From assembly GCA_021286925.1 (NCBI GenBank), contig JAJTBL010000056.1, positions 1 to 8,824 on the forward strand: a stretch of 8,824 nucleotides of DNA. The letters are read 5' to 3'. This document shows, one piece after another, positions 5,619-8,824 of the stretch. The stretch is from Spirochaetia bacterium (GTDB lineage: Bacteria; Spirochaetota; Spirochaetia; Treponematales; Rectinemataceae). The notes beneath the pieces are model-generated. The model was given only the letters and a program-made list of their open reading frames with translations. It made no database searches and had not been told where the DNA came from. The stretch's first letter is position 1. Every line of letters starts with the position of its first letter. The position numbers and the translations under genes are program-made.

Positions 5619-5698
5619 GGACGCAGAGAGCAGGGCCCCCGGCAGTCAGCGCGCCGCGGACATGTTCTTTGTTTTTGTTTTCTATATGAATCGAATTC

Positions 5699-5703
5699 AG
5701 GAG
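5699..5703 (+). promoter_or_regulatory. Ribosome binding site that favours the GTG start of thyX
   Basis: AGGAG at 5699-5703 stands 6 bases before GTG at 5710. The two upstream in-frame ATGs, at 5662 and 5686, follow T-rich sequence without any Shine-Dalgarno match. Confidence 0.7.
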
Positions 5704-5709
5704 ATCACC

Positions 5710-6555
5710 GTGGCGCATTGTGTTGTTCAAGAAGCGGAAGAAATTTTAGACCGCGAATACCCGGTCCTCGACAAAGGCTTTGTCAGGCTGGTGGATTATC
5801 TCGGCGGAGATGCGCGAATTGTGCAGGCGGCGCGGGTCTCGTATGGAGAGGGAACGAAAAGTTACCGTGAAGACGCCGGGCTTATCGACTACCTGATGCG
5901 CCACGAGCATACATCGCCGTTTGAGCAGGTGGTGCTGACATTCCATATTAAACTGCCGATTTTTGTCGCGCGCCAGTGGATTCGGCACAGGACTGCCCGG
6001 GTGAACGAGGTTTCAGGCCGGTATTCGATCATGAAAGACGAATTTTATGTCCCCGCGGCCGTCGATCTGGCTGAACAGAGTCCCGACAACAAACAAGGCC
6101 GTCTGGATACTCCGCTCGCCGAGGCCGAAGCCGCGCAGGTGACGAGTCTGCTGATTGCAGGCCAGAAGCAGGCCTATGAAGACTACCAATCGCTGGTGGA
6201 TGCCGGCCTTGCCCGTGAAATTGCACGGATTAATCTGCCTCTTTCCCTCTACACCGAGTGGTACTGGCAAATAGATCTGCACAATCTTTTCCGTTTCCTG
6301 ATGCTGAGGCTGGACAGCCATGCGCAGAAGGAGATCCGCTTGTATGCACAGGTGATTCTCGAAATTACGCGGAAAGTTGCTCCGGCGGCTACGGCGAGTT
6401 TCGAGCGCAATATCCTTTCTGCGGTCCGTTTTACCGGAGCGGAGATGGCGGAACTGCGGCGCCGGCTTTCCGGCGGCAATCCCGCCGATTCTCAGCTGAA
6501 AGGCAAGGAACTGGAGCGGCTTGAGGAAAAACTTCGCTCAGGGAAGCAGCTGTAA
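5710..6555 (+). CDS. thyX: Flavin-dependent thymidylate synthase
   Basis: ThyX converts dUMP to dTMP using methylenetetrahydrofolate, FAD and NADPH, replacing ThyA. The diagnostic RHRX7S motif is intact as RHRTARVNEVS (92-102), followed by GRYS. Other conserved stretches are HTSPFEQV (67-74), ARQWI (87-91) and LAREIARINLPLS (167-179), which holds the substrate-binding arginine region. The frame opens at 5662, but I chose GTG at 5710 because of the AGGAG site 6 bases upstream and because homologues, as I recall them, begin near AEEILDRE; this gives 281 residues. The C-terminal extension with KGKELERLEEKLRSGKQL recalls Treponema-type ThyX, which is my main hint to the organism. The stop lies in a hairpin shared with the convergent dehydrogenase gene. 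Confidence 0.95.
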   Translation: MAHCVVQEAEEILDREYPVLDKGFVRLVDYLGGDARIVQAARVSYGEGTKSYREDAGLIDYLMRHEHTSPFEQVVLTFHIKLPIFVARQWIRHRTARVNEVSGRYSIMKDEFYVPAAVDLAEQSPDNKQGRLDTPLAEAEAAQVTSLLIAGQKQAYEDYQSLVDAGLAREIARINLPLSLYTEWYWQIDLHNLFRFLMLRLDSHAQKEIRLYAQVILEITRKVAPAATASFERNILSAVRFTGAEMAELRRRLSGGNPADSQLKGKELERLEEKLRSGKQL

Positions 6556-6583
6556 ACTTCTGCAGGCTTTGGAATTTTACAGC
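6549..6583. terminator. Inverted repeat containing both convergent stop codons, possible bidirectional terminator
   Basis: GCTGTAAA (6549-6556) and TTTACAGC (6576-6583) are perfect reverse complements; after one mismatch the stem can continue with TTC (6558-6560) and GAA (6572-6574). The thyX TAA and the dehydrogenase TAA fall in opposite arms, and the gap between genes is only 21 bases. The T-tract is weak on the plus side (AAACCCTTTTC) and absent on the minus side, so terminator function is uncertain. Confidence 0.4.
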
Positions 6584-7458
6584 AAACCCTTTTCATACAA
6601 CAAATAAAGCGCATGGGTGCCCAGTTCGCTGAATCCTTCCTCCGTCAGCTTTTCAAAGAGGTTTTTCGCCAGGCTGAGGAATGGCATCTCAATGCCCATT
6701 TGTTCGGCTGATTCCAGGGCTATCCGCAAATCTTTGAGGAAGTGTTTCACGTAGAAGCCTGGCGCGAAATTGCTGTCGAGCATTCGCGGCACCATGTTGG
6801 ACAGCTGCCAGCTGGATGCGGCGCCGTTGGCGATTGAAAGCAGAACGGTCCGCGGATCCAGGCCGGCTGAGCGGGCATAGGTGATCGCCTCCACCGCTCC
6901 GACAAGGTTTCCCGCCACAGCGATTTGGTTGGCCATCTTGGTGTGCTGGCCGGCGCCGGCCGCTCCCTGCCTGATGATTGTCTTGCCTAAGGCTTCCAGA
7001 AAGGGCTTGGCGCGCTGGAAGCTGGCTTCTTCGCCGCCGACCATGATGGTCAGCGTGGCGTTTTTCGCGCCGATGTCACCGCCGGAAACCGGTGCGTCGA
7101 GCGCATCTATGCCGCGTTTTTTCGCTTCAGCATAAATTTTTTGCGCCAAAGCGGGACTGGAGGTGGTCATATCGATAACCAGCGTTCCTGGTTTTGCATG
7201 TTCCAGAATCCCCTTCGGTCCGAAATAGATTTCTTCGACATCAGAAGGGTAGCCCACCATCGTAAAAATGACATCGCAGTTTTTCGCGAGGCTGGCGGGA
7301 TCCGCAAACCATTGTGCACCCGCGTCGACAAGGTTTTTTGCTTTTTGCTCGGTTCTGGTGTAGACGCCGAGGCTGTATCCCGCAGTCAGCAGGTGGCCAG
7401 CCATGGCATTGCCCATCACCCCAAGTCCGATAAATCCTGTTTGCAGCGCTGAATCCAT
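6577..7458 (-). CDS. NAD(P)-dependent beta-hydroxyacid dehydrogenase (3-hydroxyisobutyrate dehydrogenase / tartronate semialdehyde reductase family)
   Basis: This 293-residue protein has the two-domain layout of the family: a Rossmann N-terminus with GFIGLGVMGNAMAGHL (8-23), the substrate signature DAPVSGGDIGA (121-131), catalytic Lys174 in GAGQHTKMANQ, SSWQL (215-219) and the KDL motif (242-244). Such enzymes oxidise or reduce short 3-hydroxyacids, for example 3-hydroxyisobutyrate, tartronate semialdehyde or gamma-hydroxybutyrate. Arg35 after the second strand (YTRTEQKA) suggests NADP(H), by inference. No pathway neighbours narrow the substrate. The frame has an ATG at 7470, but I chose 7458 because GGAGG with 5-base spacing precedes it and overlaps the upstream ATG. 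It is convergent with thyX and divergent from the B12 riboswitch unit. Confidence 0.88.
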   Translation of the reverse strand: MDSALQTGFIGLGVMGNAMAGHLLTAGYSLGVYTRTEQKAKNLVDAGAQWFADPASLAKNCDVIFTMVGYPSDVEEIYFGPKGILEHAKPGTLVIDMTTSSPALAQKIYAEAKKRGIDALDAPVSGGDIGAKNATLTIMVGGEEASFQRAKPFLEALGKTIIRQGAAGAGQHTKMANQIAVAGNLVGAVEAITYARSAGLDPRTVLLSIANGAASSWQLSNMVPRMLDSNFAPGFYVKHFLKDLRIALESAEQMGIEMPFLSLAKNLFEKLTEEGFSELGTHALYLLYEKGLL

Positions 7459-7463
7459 AATTT

Positions 7464-7468
7464 CCTCC
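7464..7468 (-). promoter_or_regulatory. Ribosome binding site that selects the dehydrogenase start at 7458
   Basis: The minus strand reads ATGGAGGAAATTATG. GGAGG stands 5 bases before the second ATG, while the first ATG has no such site and is part of the site itself. Confidence 0.7.
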
Positions 7469-7482
7469 ATATATTCATGCTC

Positions 7483-7511
7483 ATCGTATACTCATCTTGA
7501 TTATTTGGCAA
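7483..7511 (-). promoter_or_regulatory. Possible promoter of the dehydrogenase gene
   Basis: On the minus strand TTGCCA (7511-7506, five of six) and TACGAT (7488-7483, four of six) have 17-base spacing. This predicts a start near 7476 and a leader of about 18 bases that just includes the GGAGG site. Confidence 0.35.
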
Positions 7512-7524
7512 AGCAGGATATACA
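7497..7524 (+). promoter_or_regulatory. Possible promoter of the riboswitch-controlled transcript
   Basis: TTGATT (7497-7502, four of six) and TATACA (7519-7524, four of six) are spaced by 16 bases. The predicted start near 7531 lies about 11 bases before the first riboswitch helix. It overlaps the opposing dehydrogenase promoter. Confidence 0.4.
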
Positions 7525-7541
7525 CTTCATCCACCAATAAC

Positions 7542-7850
7542 GCTCGTGGTGCCCCCAAAAGCGCGTCGCGCCGCAAGAGGGGTAAAAGGGAAGACGGTAG
7601 CCTGAAAACCAAGCCGTCGCAGCCCCCGCTACTGTGAGCCAGAAAAGGAAACATACTGGGTTGTGCCCAGGGAACAGCTGTCAGCAAGGCTGTTCCAGTC
7701 ACTGGTCAAAGGCCGCCGCACCCTGCGCGTTCAGCCTGGAGACTGGGAAGACTGATTGTTTCCCGAACCCGCTTTGCGCGGTTCTGATGGCGAGCCAGGA
7801 AACCTGCCCGAGCTATTCTGCTTTCAGCTCTTCGGAGGGAGGAGAAGGAT
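7542..7850 (+). promoter_or_regulatory. Cobalamin riboswitch with short expression platform
   Basis: The aptamer signatures appear in the right order: closing helix strand GCTCG (7542-7546), GGTGCC (7548-7553), AAAAGGGAA (7584-7592), the GACGG/CCGTC helix (7593-7597 with 7614-7618), the hallmark GCAGCCCCCGCTACTGT (7619-7635), GTCACTGG (7698-7705), ACTGGGAAG (7742-7750), the B12 box AGCCAGGAAACCTGCC (7793-7808) and CGAGC (7809-7813) that closes P1 with GCTCG. Between the core and the CACTG segment are two clear hairpins, CTGGG/CCCAG (7656-7670) and an 8-bp stem GGAACAGC/GCTGTTCC (7671-7696). After P1 the sequence GAGCT can pair alternatively with AGCTC (7826-7830). There is no U-tract before the purine-rich ribosome binding site (7838-7844), so control is probably translational: adenosyl- or other cobalamin bound, downstream gene off. 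Confidence 0.95.
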
Positions 7851-8824
7851 ATGAAGCGAAAACTGCTTTCATTACTTTTTGTCGTGTCGTTTGTGGTGTC
7901 AGCGCTGTCTGCCCAGGCAGTGAGCGCTGGCGCGGGGCTTAAGCTTTCCGCGGATGGAACGCTCATTCTGCCCGCGCAGACTCATTTTTCGATGCAATAT
8001 AAATCAGGATACAAGGTGCTGACGGTTAGCTCACCCTGGCCCGGCGCCGCGAAAAGCTATACCTATGTGCTATATCCGCGTACTGGAGTCCGTCCGCAGG
8101 GTATCAAAGCTGACCGGTTTATTGCCACGCCGGTTAAAAAGGTTGTTTCGTTTTCAACAACCTATCTGCCCGTCCTGGACGATCTGAATGAACTCAGTTC
8201 CCTGGTCGGGGTCGATGATACGAGCTATGTGTACAATCCGAAAATCAGACAGCTGATCAGCGATTCCAAAGTTGTGCAGACGACAAAAAATTACGCACCG
8301 GATATCGAACGATTGATCAGCCTCAGCCCGGATGTGATTTTTACCTTCGGGGTAGGGAATGAATGGGACACGCACCCCAAAATGGAAGAAGCCGGCTTGC
8401 CGGTGGTGATTCTGGGGGACTGGAATGAGGCGGACCCGCTGGCCCGCGCCGCATGGATGGTTTTTATCGGCGCCTTCTATGACAAAGAGGCGCTTGCGCT
8501 GGAAACATGGCGTTCCATCAAGGCTGAGTATGAAAAGCTTGCTTCGCTGGGGGCGGGAGTGAAAAGCAAGCCGGTTGTCCTGCTCAACGGTCCTTTCAGC
8601 GGAACCTGGACGGTCCCGGCCGGCGAGAGTTACATGGCTCGAATGCTCGCAGATGCGGGTGCCAACTATCTCTGGGCGGATACAAAGGGAACCGGGGGAC
8701 TTTCGCTGTCGGTGGAGGCTGTGTTTGAAAAGGCTCTGTCGGCATCAGTCTGGCTTCAGCCGAGCTACGCGGCGATGTCGCTCGCTGATGTCAAAGCCAT
8801 GGATCCGAGGTTTTCAGCGATCCC
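7851..8824 (+). CDS. Exported periplasmic binding protein, probable corrinoid/B12 ABC transporter component, truncated by window edge
   Basis: The frame opens at ATG 7851, 6 bases after a GGAGGGAGGAG site, and stays open to the window end (324 complete residues). The N-terminus is a signal peptide: MKRK, a hydrophobic core (LLSLLFVVSFVVSAL), then small residues with likely cleavage after AQA or VSA near residues 23-26. There is no lipobox cysteine. From about residue 95 it follows the BtuF/FhuD-like class III binding fold: KKVVSFSTTYLPVLDDL (96-112), LVGVDD (118-123), IERLISLSPDVIFTFG (152-167), AGLPVVIL (181-188), PVVLLNG (241-247), YMARMLADAGANYLWAD (261-277). The family delivers siderophores, haem or corrinoids to inner-membrane permeases. 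The riboswitch directly upstream points to cobalamin or cobinamide. The first ~95 residues after the signal are not typical of BtuF and may be an added strand-rich domain. Permease and ATPase genes would be expected downstream. Confidence 0.85.
   Translation, partial: MKRKLLSLLFVVSFVVSALSAQAVSAGAGLKLSADGTLILPAQTHFSMQYKSGYKVLTVSSPWPGAAKSYTYVLYPRTGVRPQGIKADRFIATPVKKVVSFSTTYLPVLDDLNELSSLVGVDDTSYVYNPKIRQLISDSKVVQTTKNYAPDIERLISLSPDVIFTFGVGNEWDTHPKMEEAGLPVVILGDWNEADPLARAAWMVFIGAFYDKEALALETWRSIKAEYEKLASLGAGVKSKPVVLLNGPFSGTWTVPAGESYMARMLADAGANYLWADTKGTGGLSLSVEAVFEKALSASVWLQPSYAAMSLADVKAMDPRFSAI

Noticed and set aside
5618..5709. GC-rich thyX leader as a terminator or new riboswitch
   Set aside because: No convincing long stem followed by a T-run, and no conserved riboswitch motif could be recognised by eye.
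7634..7942. Open frames on both strands across the cobalamin riboswitch (also 7706-7966 and 7481-7702)
   Set aside because: The conserved RNA motifs explain this stretch, and the frames show no protein family features.
8154..8375. 73-residue minus-strand open frame inside the binding protein gene
   Set aside because: Shadow of the clear BtuF-like frame; no motif or ribosome binding site.
1..8824. A new defence, mobile or biosynthetic system
   Set aside because: Every large reading frame falls in a known family or a known-unknown family, composition is even, and no transposase, recombinase, toxin-antitoxin or repeat-spacer pattern was seen.

Overview
The window (about 53% GC by eye) reads as ordinary bacterial housekeeping chromosome. 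Gene density is high, intergenic gaps are short, and there are no transposases, phage genes, tRNAs, rRNAs or CRISPR arrays. The organism is uncertain. The thymidylate synthase ThyX resembles, from memory, Treponema-type ThyX proteins (notably its C-terminal KGKELERLEEKLRSGKQL), and the UPF0158 domain is one I associate with spirochaetes among other groups, so a moderate-GC spirochaete is my best guess at low confidence.

Layout, left to right. (1) 1-299, minus: N-terminus of a GlgX/isoamylase-type glycogen debranching enzyme, cut by the window edge. (2) 320-3221, minus: a compact type II fatty acid synthesis operon, transcribed fabD -> fabG -> fabF, with gaps of 10 and 3 bases. No acpP, fabH or enoyl reductase gene is present here. 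(3) 3222-3379: an intergenic region with probable promoters in both directions, a 15-base tandem repeat and a small inverted repeat. (4) 3380-3697, plus: a small alkyltransferase-like DNA repair protein whose acceptor cysteine is replaced by tryptophan; its 3' end overlaps the next, convergent gene. (5) 3681-4565, minus: a UPF0158 domain joined to a GNAT-like acetyltransferase fold. (6) 4637-5617, plus: a PHP-family metallophosphoesterase. (7) 5710-6555, plus: ThyX, flavin-dependent thymidylate synthase. (8) 6577-7458, minus: a beta-hydroxyacid dehydrogenase (3-hydroxyisobutyrate dehydrogenase family), convergent with thyX. (9) 7542-7850, plus: a well-preserved cobalamin riboswitch. (10) 7851 to the window end, plus: an exported periplasmic binding protein, probably the corrinoid-binding part of a B12 ABC importer, cut by the window edge.

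How the genes work together: fabD, fabG and fabF supply malonyl loading, ketoreduction and condensation in fatty acid elongation. The riboswitch and binding protein form a B12-repressed uptake unit. The remaining genes look like independent units.

The most interesting signal is in translation starts. For glgX, the alkyltransferase-like gene, the UPF0158-GNAT gene and the PHP gene I see no convincing Shine-Dalgarno sequence at a normal distance; instead a good -10 element lies 6 to 11 bases before the ATG, predicting leaderless or nearly leaderless mRNAs. fabD, fabG, thyX, the dehydrogenase and the binding protein have strong purine-rich ribosome binding sites. I see no evidence of a wholly new multi-gene system.
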